From NCBI GenBank assembly GCA_964342465.1, contig CAYFFQ010000005.1, positions 62,001 to 126,000 of the forward strand: a stretch of DNA of 64,000 bases. The letters are read 5' to 3'. The notes beneath the pieces are model-generated. The model was given only the letters and a program-made list of their open reading frames with translations, did no database searches and had not been told where the DNA came from. Below are positions 40,527 to 49,459 of the stretch, piece by piece; the first letter of the stretch is position 1, and each line of letters opens with the position of its first letter. Source of the DNA: MGIIb-Q1 sp964342465. Its GTDB lineage: Archaea > Thermoplasmatota > Poseidoniia > Poseidoniales > Thalassarchaeaceae. The position numbers and the translations under genes are program-made.

Positions 40527-43500
40527 ATGATGAACAGACGGGGAGCAGGCGAGAGATTCCGATGTCGGAGTCGCATGCTCTTTGCATTTCTGTTGGTGCC
40601 GATGCTCTCATCTCTGACAGTTCTCGCTGACCCACCCCCCGGCACACCAGAGGTGTCGAACACCTACTGTTCCACCTGGAGCAACGGCACCGGCATCTGC
40701 GATGACTACAATTTCGCCCACGACCTATCTTCTTCTGATGAGTGGGTTCGGTCCAACTACCTCTTCGAGATGCATAACACCACTTCAGTGACTATGACTC
40801 TTGAGTGGGAAATGCACGAGTTCAACAGCACTCTCATCGGGTTGGAGGGGTTGAACCCAGGGGGTGGATTCAACAACAGCACAAGCGGCGCCCCCGTCGA
40901 CTACATCCGCAATTATCTCGGCCACACCACACAATCTGGACTACAGGTTCGGCAGATGATAATGAATGAGTTTTCAGCCGCAGTGGAGTTGTTGGTCAAT
41001 GAGACTTACAATGGCACCGCAGAGGTAGAAAGTCAGATTGTCAACTCAGTCCAAATCGAAGGCCAGACCATCCAATGTTCCGATGACCCCCTGACTGATT
41101 CGGCTGATGAGGTTGCAGGTCTGGAGAACAACGCCTTTCAACCGCCATTGTGCCTGAAGTCGGTCGCTCGAATCGTCGTCGCTGATGACATCCTCAACCT
41201 ATCAGATGAGGAACTCGACATCGAGAGGGCCTTCAAGGGTCTGCTGACGATGGGCGCAGAAATCTCCTCCAACTTCACGCTGATAGAACGACCGGGCCAC
41301 CGCGCCACCTATGAGTTGACCCCTCCCGATTATGCCACCTTCTCGGCGGTTGATGCCTCTGGTGGGATGATTCCGCACCAGGTTGGAGGGTTCACCTACC
41401 ATTCTGCCAGTTGGATGACCGATGGGTTGGCTCTTATCGGCGGTGAAAACATGTTGGCCAACGGCTCATTCACCACTGTTCTGAGGGAGTCGTCGACGAC
41501 CAGCGCCGTCTCCATCGATAGTGAGAACGACCACGGCATCTCGATTCGGGCCACAGCCGACATCAGGGATGCCGACAACAGCATATTGACTGCCGAAATG
41601 GACATCCATTTTCTGCCTCAGGATGTTCTCGAAGAGTGGGGATTCACTCTGGGTCAAGGCAATATCGTGATTCCGTGGATAACATCTGACGGCATCCGTC
41701 TCGCCTACGAATATGGGCTTCTCGACCTCGACGAGTTCACCGACATGGTCCCATTGCAGGATGTCGAAACAGCGGTATTCAACGCCAGCGAGGTCGAACT
41801 CGTGATGAACAACCCGACTTGGAAGGCTGCCGATACGAGGGGAGGTCTCAACTTCACTCACAGCCCTGGGGTGACTTGTGCCGAACTAACCGCGAACAGC
41901 CACTGCCTGAGTGGCGCTACTGCGATGAACGGAACCTATCCAGTCACCATGGTCACCCGAAGCGAGCCGTTCCCTGCCGACCCGTTGGAGAAACTGACAG
42001 AAATTATCTCGGGGATGGATAGGCTGGAGAATGTCACGGAGGTAGCACAGGAAGACCTATCCGCCATTCTCTCAGTCCTCGTCTATGAGCATCAGGTCAA
42101 CACCTCATTCATCACCGATGCACTTCCCGATTGGCTGCCACCAACCGAAATCGAAGTCGAGGTGTTGCTACCCGATTGGATAGCCTCCGATGTCGGAGAC
42201 CCGCGCACCATCACCTTGACCGCCAGCAGCAGAGGTGGAGAGGAGGTGGCGGTTGCACTTACTGGCCCCAACCCATATCATCGCAGGTGGTCGGACCCCA
42301 TCTGTGATGTTTCTGCCGCCTGCGGAGACAACAGCGCCGACCTCATCTGCAAGTCGGAGTGGAAATCATGCATCAACATCGAAGCGCGAGTGAACATTCC
42401 CGACTTCGCGATTCATGAATGGACTCAGGAAATCGAACTCACCGTCGAGGCGACCATCGATGTCGAGTTGTATCGCCTCGAGGTGCCTCAATCTCTCATT
42501 GATGACTACGGAATCACCGCTCCGGTGATACCATCGGACCTCGTCCGGCACCTCATCGCATACGGCGATGAACAACAAGGAGGCCTCAATGGCCTGGTCG
42601 GCGAGACGGTGGAGATTCCACTCGGCGATACGACACATGACCTCGAAATATCCAACAACGGCCTGCAAGCCTTCGCCGACTCCATCGCCGCCATGATGAA
42701 CCAAGAGATGTCCACTATGGCACAATCGGACGAGATGCTCACCATCGACCTCTCAGGACTGCGATTTTCGGCATCTGTCGAAAGGTTGGCCCGCCCTCTA
42801 TCCCCCTTCATCGATGACGACGAACCACTGCTCTTCACCTTGCAACTTCAGCGAACCAAGGTAAGTGGCAGGTACAGCAATGGTGGAGTGGTTGTGGACA
42901 CCTCCTCTGGTCTGACCGCTCTCCCCTCACTGTTTCATGGGATGCTCGGAGTTTTCGACGCCCGTACCGCCAGTGGCGATGGACTCGTGACAGTTCCAAA
43001 CGAACCACTTCTAGTGGAAGTTCAACCACTCTTCATAGACGAAGACATCGACCCAGATTTCGATTCTGATGGAGACGGCGAGGATGGCAATGACCGCGAC
43101 CTGGTGATCAGGCCATCGGTGTTGCTTGAATTGACCATGCCGACTGGACTTGAAGTGGAGTTTTCATCTGAACTCGGGAGGGATGAACAGTCGATGTTGG
43201 CAGGGAGTAGGAAGAAAATCGTCTATCGCCTCCCTCTCTGTACCTATAACGACCCAATTGACTGTAAACAGGAGAGCGATGAAATTTCATTGCAATTCAC
43301 CGTTGGATATGCTTTCCTTCTTCAGGAGTTGATACCCTATCTCATCGGACTACTGTTGCTGATAGGAATGCTCGTCTGGCGCCGTCAGCGCAAGAAGGCG
43401 CAGCAGCGAGCGGCGACGAAAATGAAGCAGCAACAGATTCGCTCCGTCGCCGTCAACACCCACGCGGTGGAGAGAGAAATGCTCGGGCTGGCGCCGATGG

Positions 43501-43580
43501 CCGATGGTGGCTACACCGGCGGCTCATCGGGAGATTCGAGTGATTGGTTTGACGGCTTGGACATGTCGGACGAATGGTGA
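40527..43580 (+). CDS. Large secreted surface protein with C-terminal anchor (1017 aa)
   Basis: From ATG 40527 the protein has a signal peptide (RMLFAFLLVPMLSSLTVLA). A long extracellular region carries many Asn-x-Ser/Thr sequons and scattered cysteine pairs. A small acidic calcium-type segment (about residues 845-860, DPDFDSDGDGEDGNDRD) precedes one transmembrane helix (LIPYLIGLLLLIGMLVW) and a basic cytoplasmic tail. No domain family was recognised; the fold is probably beta-rich. AAATTAAATG about 28-35 nt upstream may be the TATA box. The last codons (GAA TGG TGA) begin a 35-bp tandem repeat. Confidence 0.78.
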   Translation: MMNRRGAGERFRCRSRMLFAFLLVPMLSSLTVLADPPPGTPEVSNTYCSTWSNGTGICDDYNFAHDLSSSDEWVRSNYLFEMHNTTSVTMTLEWEMHEFNSTLIGLEGLNPGGGFNNSTSGAPVDYIRNYLGHTTQSGLQVRQMIMNEFSAAVELLVNETYNGTAEVESQIVNSVQIEGQTIQCSDDPLTDSADEVAGLENNAFQPPLCLKSVARIVVADDILNLSDEELDIERAFKGLLTMGAEISSNFTLIERPGHRATYELTPPDYATFSAVDASGGMIPHQVGGFTYHSASWMTDGLALIGGENMLANGSFTTVLRESSTTSAVSIDSENDHGISIRATADIRDADNSILTAEMDIHFLPQDVLEEWGFTLGQGNIVIPWITSDGIRLAYEYGLLDLDEFTDMVPLQDVETAVFNASEVELVMNNPTWKAADTRGGLNFTHSPGVTCAELTANSHCLSGATAMNGTYPVTMVTRSEPFPADPLEKLTEIISGMDRLENVTEVAQEDLSAILSVLVYEHQVNTSFITDALPDWLPPTEIEVEVLLPDWIASDVGDPRTITLTASSRGGEEVAVALTGPNPYHRRWSDPICDVSAACGDNSADLICKSEWKSCINIEARVNIPDFAIHEWTQEIELTVEATIDVELYRLEVPQSLIDDYGITAPVIPSDLVRHLIAYGDEQQGGLNGLVGETVEIPLGDTTHDLEISNNGLQAFADSIAAMMNQEMSTMAQSDEMLTIDLSGLRFSASVERLARPLSPFIDDDEPLLFTLQLQRTKVSGRYSNGGVVVDTSSGLTALPSLFHGMLGVFDARTASGDGLVTVPNEPLLVEVQPLFIDEDIDPDFDSDGDGEDGNDRDLVIRPSVLLELTMPTGLEVEFSSELGRDEQSMLAGSRKKIVYRLPLCTYNDPIDCKQESDEISLQFTVGYAFLLQELIPYLIGLLLLIGMLVWRRQRKKAQQRAATKMKQQQIRSVAVNTHAVEREMLGLAPMADGGYTGGSSGDSSDWFDGLDMSDEW

Positions 43581-43641
43581 TGATGCGCAACATTCGGAAA
43601 TGAACTGAATGGTGATGATGCTCGTCATTCGGAAATGAACT
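43572..43641. repeat. 35-bp tandem repeat starting at the stop codon
   Basis: Two copies, 43572-43606 and 43607-43641, both start GAATGGTGATGATGC and end CATTCGGAAATGAACT. The first contains the stop codon of the surface-protein gene. Confidence 0.92.
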
Positions 43642-43659
43642 CGCTTTTCCATCAACTTC

Positions 43660-43845
43660 CCGTTCCTCGGGGGGGCATACCCGTTCCGAAGTGGCGCAGA
43701 CCCGTTTCTCGGGGGGTGCAGACCCGTTTTTTCCGGATTGGTGCAGACCCGTTCCTCGGGGGGGGCATACCTGTCCCTAAGTAGCGCAGACCCGTTCCTC
43801 GGGGGGTGCAGACCCGTTATTGTCCAAATTGGCATGAACAGCCGG
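43660..43845. repeat. Complex G-rich repeat, 90-bp period
   Basis: CATAC(C) landmarks at 43676 and 43766 are 90 bp apart. Inside each unit, GCAGACCCGTT followed by CTCGGGGGG recurs at shorter intervals. Long G runs and C runs make it prone to slippage. It fills the gap between the surface-protein gene and uvrC, which holds no other gene. Confidence 0.85.
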
Positions 43846-43912
43846 AATTTCGCCCGCAACCGCTCGTTAATATATGGAATCATAGAGGCGCATACAGCGG
43901 AAAAAGACGCCA

Positions 43913-45643
43913 TCATCCATGATAGTGGTCATGGATGCGGCGAGCCAACTCCCTGCCGATTCCAGGGGCTCGCCTGAGGTCAGCCTCACTGGCATCTTCA
44001 ATCCCTCTCCGACCTCCGAAATGGCGTAATAGTGATTGCAGTTTCTTAGCCCCCAATCCCTCAACCTCCTGAAGCGGGTCAGAGAGTCGCGACTTGCGTC
44101 GCCGTTTGCGATGATAGGTGTTGACAAACCTGTGCGCCTCATCGCGGGCGAAGATGAGTAATCTCCCCCTACGGTCGAGAATCAGCGGCTCTTCCCGGCA
44201 GCGAAAGAGGGTCTCTTCTCTCTTCGCCAACGCTGCGAGGGTCATTCTATCGCCAAGTCCATGCTCCACCAACAGGGATTCCACCACCGCGAGGTGAGTC
44301 ATCCCCCCGTCGATGAGGAGAAGGTCAGGCCACACGTCCTGTTTGACCAGCCAGCGCTCGACCACCTCCCTCATCATACGCAGGTCATCTTCGGCAACCC
44401 CCTTGACGCGGTAGGTGCGATACTCACTCTTGTCCGGTCGACCGTTGTGGAGTGTTATGCTCGCCCCAACTCTCTCATCACCTTGAAGTTGGGCCATATC
44501 GAAGCAGACCACGGATTCCAAGGATTCCATGCCGAGGTATTCCGCACATTCTCTCGCCGATTGCGATTCAAGATTTCCATAGGACTGTCTCTCCAAAATC
44601 CTTCCAGCTTGAATTTCGGCGTTCTGGTCAGCCAAGGTGCGAAGTCGGACCAGTTCTCCCTTGATGGGTTGGCGGACTTCGACTCTTCCACCTCGCCTCT
44701 CGGACAACCAGCGGGCAGTGACGCTATCGGGTGTTGAGCCCATTAGAAGAAGGCGAGGTGGTTTCTGAGATAGGTAATGCTCTGAGAGCACCAGTTCAAT
44801 GGATTTGGCGGCATCGCCACGGTGGATGATGGGATAGTGGGTCTGCCCCTTGACCACACCGTCACTGGCGTGGAGAATAACGACGGCTCCGACATCTCCT
44901 CTTGCGGCGAAGCCGATAGCATCGAGGTCCTGATACAGACGACTTGATATCACCGATTGCGAGAGAGTCTTCTGCACCGCGGCGATGACATCCCTCACTT
45001 CCGCCGCCGCTTCAAAACGAAGCCCCTCGCTGGCTTCATCCATCTCATCTTGCAGAGCGGTGAGAAGGGTCAGCGCGCTGCCGCCGAGAACCTCTCTCAC
45101 CGCCTGCACCCGTCTCTCATAGCCAGAATCGTCGATGCATGGTGCTGCACACATTCCGATGTGCATGGCGAGGCACCCCTGAGGAAGCAGCGAAGGGCAA
45201 TCTCTGATACCGAATTCCCTACGCAGCAGATGGATGACCCTCTTGGCCGCTCCCACATCGGGAAAGGGCCCCCAGAGTGTCGCCCCGTCGGGCGGGTGGC
45301 GAGTGTACATCAAGCGAGGTGCAGCCTCATCACTCAAGGCGATGAAAGGGTAGGATTTGTCATCGGTCATCAGCGAGTTGAAGCGCGGTTTGTGTGTGCG
45401 AATCATCTCCCGCTCCAAGGTCAGCGCCTGAGATGGATTGGGGGTCACAATGCAGTCAACTGTGTCAGCCTCACTGACCAATCTCGGAATCATTTCGCGG
45501 TCGGGATTCTTAGCGAAATACGAGCGCACCCTCTCTTTCAGAGAAGTCGCCTTGCCGACATACAACACGACTCCATCGGCCCTCTTGAACTGGTAGACAC
45601 CCGGCTTGTCAGGAAGATGCAACGCACCACCATCCACCGGCAT
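43913..45643 (-). CDS. uvrC: Excinuclease ABC subunit C
   Basis: UvrC makes both incisions of nucleotide excision repair with UvrA and UvrB. The GIY-YIG nuclease (about 8-90, KPGVYQFKRADGVVLYVGKA) is followed by a Cys cluster (CPSLLPQGCLAMHIGMCAAP), the UVR helix that contacts UvrB (about 200-235, LRFEAAAEVRDVIAAVQK), and the RNase-H-like nuclease with VCFDMAQLQG, LLLIDGG and RDEAHRFVNTYH. The tandem helix-hairpin-helix end follows (VEGLGAKKLQSLLRHFGG and APGIGRELARRI). At 576 aa it is complete. It is a bacterial-type gene in an archaeal context, known for several euryarchaeal lineages. It is divergent from the STAND ATPase gene with only 26 bp between. Confidence 0.96.
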   Translation of the reverse strand: MPVDGGALHLPDKPGVYQFKRADGVVLYVGKATSLKERVRSYFAKNPDREMIPRLVSEADTVDCIVTPNPSQALTLEREMIRTHKPRFNSLMTDDKSYPFIALSDEAAPRLMYTRHPPDGATLWGPFPDVGAAKRVIHLLRREFGIRDCPSLLPQGCLAMHIGMCAAPCIDDSGYERRVQAVREVLGGSALTLLTALQDEMDEASEGLRFEAAAEVRDVIAAVQKTLSQSVISSRLYQDLDAIGFAARGDVGAVVILHASDGVVKGQTHYPIIHRGDAAKSIELVLSEHYLSQKPPRLLLMGSTPDSVTARWLSERRGGRVEVRQPIKGELVRLRTLADQNAEIQAGRILERQSYGNLESQSARECAEYLGMESLESVVCFDMAQLQGDERVGASITLHNGRPDKSEYRTYRVKGVAEDDLRMMREVVERWLVKQDVWPDLLLIDGGMTHLAVVESLLVEHGLGDRMTLAALAKREETLFRCREEPLILDRRGRLLIFARDEAHRFVNTYHRKRRRKSRLSDPLQEVEGLGAKKLQSLLRHFGGRRGIEDASEADLRRAPGIGRELARRIHDHYHG

Positions 45644-45669
45644 CGGTCAAACGGGGAGGGTGAAGGGAA

Positions 45670-47889
45670 ATGAACCCACGCCTCCCCCCGCAGATTATGC
45701 TCAGCGAAGCGCAGTCGCGTCTTCTGCGCGCCCTCGCTGAGTTTCCAGCAAGCCTAGACAACGCCTGGGATGTTCCACGTGGACTCTCACTTCCTGGTCT
45801 GTCTGAACGGCTCGGAGTCGTCAGGTCAGCCCTCAATCCACCCATCTCATCTTTGGAGAGTGACGGTCTGGTGATAACCAGAAAAGCGCATGTCATCGGG
45901 GGGGGTCACCGAAAGAGAACCGTGGTCCACCTAACCGAGGAGGGTCGGGTGATGGCGAGTGGCCTTGCGCCAGAGTCTCCATCAGAGGAGATGGGAGTTC
46001 TCCGGGGTGATGCCCCCCCACTTGTTCACCTGTTTGGCAGGGAGGAGATGCTGCGGGACATCTGTAGGGAGGTGGCCACCGGTTCGTCACTGCAACTCGT
46101 AGGGTTGCCCGGAATTGGCAAGAGCAGTCTGTTGAGGCAGGTCGCTGAGGAATTTGTCGGCCGCGGATGGGATGTGACATGGGTATCTATCGACGCTTTC
46201 ACCGACCTCGATTCGCTGTCAAGAGATATTCTGCAGTCGGCTGAGGGAATGCGGGATGTAGAGGCGGCGGTTGCTGCGGTTGCAGAATCGGGTCTTGCAG
46301 GTGAGAAGACTCTGTTGTTCGTCGATGAATTGCAGGCAGTCCATTCGAGACACTCAGACCTTGTGTGTGAATTTCTCACATCACTTGCCAGCAGCGATGC
46401 CGTGACGCTTTGCATCGGTTGCAAGGCGCCCTCACCTCTCAAGGTGGGAGAGGTTCTGTTGATTGATGAATTGGCTGTGGATGATGCGCTGAATCTGCTA
46501 CCTGATGGACTCACTGAAGAGGAGGCGATGGCTGTTGTCGAGGCGCTCGGGGGTCATCCACTCGCCCTCAAGTTGTGGCAGCCGGGACACTCACTCCCTG
46601 AAGCAGATGACCGCATCCAGGAATTCATCAAGTGCGATGTGGTGGATGTTCTCTCCAGCGACTGCCTTGCCACACTTGATGAACTGGCTGCATCCCCATT
46701 ACCCATTCTTGTCGACCAGATGGAAAACGACGATGGAGTGGCTGAACTTGATGATGCTGCATTGCTCCGCTGGGCGAAGGAGGCGACCGAACTTCAACAT
46801 CTAGTGAGAAACGTTAGACGGGCGATGTGGAGTGAAGAGGAGGCGGCAGCGATCCACAACGCCGCCGCTTCTCATTGGGCTGGACGTATCGAAGCGGAAG
46901 CGAAAATTCACTCTGCCCACCATCTCGTTGAAGGATTGGACGGTAGTGATGACAAAGTAGTGGTTTCCAACCTTCAGAACGGGCTGGCCGAGATGATGGA
47001 AATCGATTCGGCGGCGATGGCGGCGATTCTCTCAAACGCCATGGCAAAACTCCCTGATGCTGGCAGACTCAAACTTCTCGCTGCGAGAGTGGCGGTAGAA
47101 CGGGGAGAAGGAGAGGTCGCATCTGACCTTCTCTCCGATTGTCAAGAGTTGGGTGATGATGTCGATTATGGGTTGCTCAACGCTAGAATCATGCGTCTGA
47201 GTGGAGACTTCGATGGCGCCGAAAAAACAGAGAGAGAACTGTTGACACAGTTGCCTCCTTCGGAAGCCGTCCGAATCGCCCTTAACCGAATGGTCCTCGC
47301 TCTCGAGGACAGATTGCCGGGGCCGCTCAATGAGGACACCGCCGCCAAAATCGCCGCCAAAATCGATGACCTGAACCTTGATGGCCTTGCAAGTGGAGAG
47401 CGAAGGGCGGCGTTGGTGACCATCGCATCGATAAAACACAAGTTGGCTCTTGAACGAGGTGATGCTGAAGCGGCGGCACGAATCCGTACCGACCTCGCTT
47501 TCCTCACCAATCGTGCAGACCCGCTCATCGAAGAATTGGCTGCTCGCGCCGCCCTGCGCTTCGGAGGGGACGGCGGCCGAGTGCGGAACCTGCTCACCCG
47601 GACGACCAACCCACTGCGCAGATGTGCATTGGGCCTGCAGTTGATTGCCCATGCCCACGCCAGTGGTGTGATGGACCTCACGGGGGTGGTTGCGGAGTGT
47701 GAACATCCACCAAATCTTGGAACCACGACGGCGCGAAGGCTCTCAGCCATGCTCTGGTATTGGAGGGGGGTGGTGGAGCCGCACCAGAGAATCAAATGCT
47801 GGCGGGAAGCACTGTATCGCTTTGGTATGGCTGAATGTGCAAACGCATACATACAGTTGCAACACAAACTACACGACTCGATTCGTTGA
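45670..47889 (+). CDS. Winged-helix STAND-type ATPase
   Basis: The 739-aa protein has an N-terminal winged helix (about 12-95, LSLPGLSERLGVVRSALNPP and a basic wing GGGHRKRTVVHLTEEG). A P-loop ATPase module follows: LFGREEMLRDI, Walker A GLPGIGKSSLL, Walker B KTLLFVDELQ and the GGHPLALKLW motif equivalent to GLPL of NB-ARC/STAND proteins. The C-terminal half is a helical repeat, probably TPR-like (LLAARVAVERGEGEVASDLL, LNARIMRLSGDFDGAEKTER). STAND ATPases are ligand-gated switches; with a DNA-binding head this should be a signal-dependent regulator. Its target is unknown. The start could also be ATG 45697. Confidence 0.85.
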   Translation: MNPRLPPQIMLSEAQSRLLRALAEFPASLDNAWDVPRGLSLPGLSERLGVVRSALNPPISSLESDGLVITRKAHVIGGGHRKRTVVHLTEEGRVMASGLAPESPSEEMGVLRGDAPPLVHLFGREEMLRDICREVATGSSLQLVGLPGIGKSSLLRQVAEEFVGRGWDVTWVSIDAFTDLDSLSRDILQSAEGMRDVEAAVAAVAESGLAGEKTLLFVDELQAVHSRHSDLVCEFLTSLASSDAVTLCIGCKAPSPLKVGEVLLIDELAVDDALNLLPDGLTEEEAMAVVEALGGHPLALKLWQPGHSLPEADDRIQEFIKCDVVDVLSSDCLATLDELAASPLPILVDQMENDDGVAELDDAALLRWAKEATELQHLVRNVRRAMWSEEEAAAIHNAAASHWAGRIEAEAKIHSAHHLVEGLDGSDDKVVVSNLQNGLAEMMEIDSAAMAAILSNAMAKLPDAGRLKLLAARVAVERGEGEVASDLLSDCQELGDDVDYGLLNARIMRLSGDFDGAEKTERELLTQLPPSEAVRIALNRMVLALEDRLPGPLNEDTAAKIAAKIDDLNLDGLASGERRAALVTIASIKHKLALERGDAEAAARIRTDLAFLTNRADPLIEELAARAALRFGGDGGRVRNLLTRTTNPLRRCALGLQLIAHAHASGVMDLTGVVAECEHPPNLGTTTARRLSAMLWYWRGVVEPHQRIKCWREALYRFGMAECANAYIQLQHKLHDSIR

Positions 47890-48116
47890 TGCTGCTACGG
47901 CTAGAGTCCCACGCCACCTCCTCCCTTCTCAAGAGAAACCGGACGAGCCACCGTCTTGCGTGGGAGTCCTTCTTCACCTCGGTCTTGGTGGGGCGCTGCG
48001 AAGGGCTGCTCTGAAGGAGTGGGAAGTTCCTCCCTACCCGGTATTAGGTAAATTCCCTATGAAAGGTTCAGGGGAGCGGTGCTCATGTCAGGAGCAGAGT
48101 GTTTAGGACGAGAGAT
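47890..48116. other. Gene-free stretch with a long-range hairpin
   Basis: GAGTCCCACGC (47904-47914) and GCGTGGGAGTC (47958-47968) pair at ten of eleven positions with a 43-nt loop. The stretch lies after the stop of the STAND gene and before two RAM-domain genes on the other strand. It may be a structured 3' UTR. Confidence 0.4.
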
Positions 48117-48350
48117 TCAGATCTCGGCACCGATGAGAGTTCTCGTCTCGATTATTCCCTCGATGTTACGAATCTGTTCGACGATGCAGCGGGTCAATGC
48201 AGCATCATCGTCTGCTTCGACCTTGGTGATCATGTCGAACTCCCCGAAGACACCCCACCTACCCGTCACCAACTCAATGTCGTCAAGAGCATCCCGTACC
48301 GAGCGTTCATAACCTGCCTTTGTGACTATCAATACGAATCCGACTGCCAT
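48117..48350 (-). CDS. Stand-alone RAM (Lrp/AsnC ligand-binding) domain protein
   Basis: A 77-aa protein equal to the effector domain of Lrp/AsnC regulators without the helix-turn-helix. The pattern AVGFVLIVTKAGYERSVRDA, then TGRWGVFGEFDMITKVEADD and IRNIEGIIETRTLIG is typical. Such single-domain proteins bind amino acids and form open rings or octamers, and may modulate full-length Lrp proteins. A paralogue is encoded 9 nt upstream in the same direction. Confidence 0.9.
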   Translation of the reverse strand: MAVGFVLIVTKAGYERSVRDALDDIELVTGRWGVFGEFDMITKVEADDDAALTRCIVEQIRNIEGIIETRTLIGAEI

Positions 48351-48359
48351 TCAATCACC

Positions 48360-48593
48360 TCAGTAGTCCACCGCAATCAGCGTCTCAGTCTCACGAACAC
48401 CCTCGATGAGACGCATCTTTTGCATGAGTAGTTTGGTCAACTCCTTCGCATCGGAACAGGCGACCATCGCCAGCAGGTCATATTCCCCATAAAGGGCGTG
48501 TGTCTCAATGATTTCAGGGATTTCGGAGAGCGCCGAATAGACCTCTCGCTCGCAGGCTGGCTCAGTCTTCAGCAGAATGAAGGCGGTGTCCAT
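48360..48593 (-). CDS. Stand-alone RAM (Lrp/AsnC ligand-binding) domain protein
   Basis: A 77-aa paralogue of the next gene with the same fold (AFILLKTEPACEREVYSALS, HALYGEYDLLAMVACSD, MRLIEGVRETETLIAVDY). GGTTATGAG around 48615-48622 lies about 26 nt upstream of the ATG and is a likely TATA box, so the pair is probably one leaderless transcript. Divergence between the two suggests different ligands or a hetero-oligomer. Confidence 0.9.
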   Translation of the reverse strand: MDTAFILLKTEPACEREVYSALSEIPEIIETHALYGEYDLLAMVACSDAKELTKLLMQKMRLIEGVRETETLIAVDY

Positions 48594-48771
48594 GTTTGCC
48601 GCCGACCTGCATTTGGCTCATAACCCCAACGGTTGGTCTACCCACACCTCCGAATCGTAAGAAAACGAGGATGACGAAAGATTTGGGCGCACCGAAGTGG
48701 TCCCTAGATACCTCTCCCGACCGATAACAGACCACCTTCTCAAGTTAGCTCACCACCCAGTCAAGGCTACC

Positions 48772-48851
48772 ACCCGCACATCTGGGTGCGGGCTCGGGCG
48801 TGGACCTGTCGCCACCATGAGAGAACACCACCCGCACATCTGGGTGCGGGT
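48772..48851. repeat. Duplicated palindrome, 58-bp spacing
   Basis: The hairpin ACCCGCAC-ATCTGG-GTGCGGGT occurs at 48830-48851, and the same sequence but for the last base at 48772-48793. The bases between are unrelated. Both copies lie upstream of the SLOG gene promoter, in a 376-bp stretch without a recognised gene. Confidence 0.8.
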
Positions 48852-48940
48852 CACAAACAGGCCTGTCTCGGGAGCCATCCGAGGCAAATCCGAGCGACCC
48901 TCCCCGAGGGGCAGAGGGAGGAGACGACTCAATGCATGGG

Positions 48941-48948
48941 TTTATCTC
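48941..48948 (+). promoter_or_regulatory. TATA-like element of the SLOG gene
   Basis: TTTATCTC is centred about 26 nt upstream of ATG 48970 and supports that start over longer frames. Confidence 0.45.
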
Positions 48949-48969
48949 TTGATAGTCCCATCCATGTTC

Positions 48970-49419
48970 ATGGTGGGAGAATCCGGCAGTGATGTCATCG
49001 ACCGGCTCGGTGGTAGAGATTTGAATGAGGATGGCAGAATCATCGACCTCGTAGTCGTAGGTTCAAGCCGATTCTATGACTTCTCGGTCGTCGAGGAGGC
49101 TCTCGAGGAGTGGTGTGAGGCCGAATCACACCCAGACTTGGTCATTACTGGCGGTGCGAGTGGAGTGGATTATCTGGCTGAGCGATGGGCGGAAAACAGC
49201 AATATCACCCATGCTGTGTTCACCGAGGAGTGGGGGGTTCCACGACTCGGCCTTGAGGATAGCGGACGTGATGAAGCGCCGACATCTCTCACTCACAGAT
49301 TGCTCGATGCCGCCACACATATCATCGCCTTTCCCTCTCCGACCAGCAAGTGGACGCGTATCGTCATAGATATGGCAGAGGAAAAGGGAATACCGGTCAC
49401 GATTGTAGAGGTCGACTGA
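48970..49419 (+). CDS. SLOG-fold (DUF2493-like) protein
   Basis: From ATG 48970 (MVGESGSDVIDRLGG) the protein has 149 aa and a Rossmann-like SLOG domain: LVVVGSSRFYDFSVVEEALE, then LVITGGASGVDYLAERWAEN and FTEEWG. The GGASGVD segment is the nucleotide-binding loop shared with DprA and LOG-like proteins. DUF2493/YspA-like members are thought to bind nucleotide derivatives and often sit near mobile or defence genes, but no such neighbours are visible here. Longer in-frame extensions to 48697 cross the palindromic repeats and are unlikely. Confidence 0.82.
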   Translation: MVGESGSDVIDRLGGRDLNEDGRIIDLVVVGSSRFYDFSVVEEALEEWCEAESHPDLVITGGASGVDYLAERWAENSNITHAVFTEEWGVPRLGLEDSGRDEAPTSLTHRLLDAATHIIAFPSPTSKWTRIVIDMAEEKGIPVTIVEVD

Positions 49420-49459
49420 GATTTCCCCCACCACATTCGCCCGCCTCGGCAACGCTGGG

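Noticed and set aside
43524..43916. Minus-strand frame of 130 codons downstream of uvrC
   Set aside because: It is mostly translation of the G-rich tandem repeat and the end of the opposite-strand surface gene; no domain and no conserved start.
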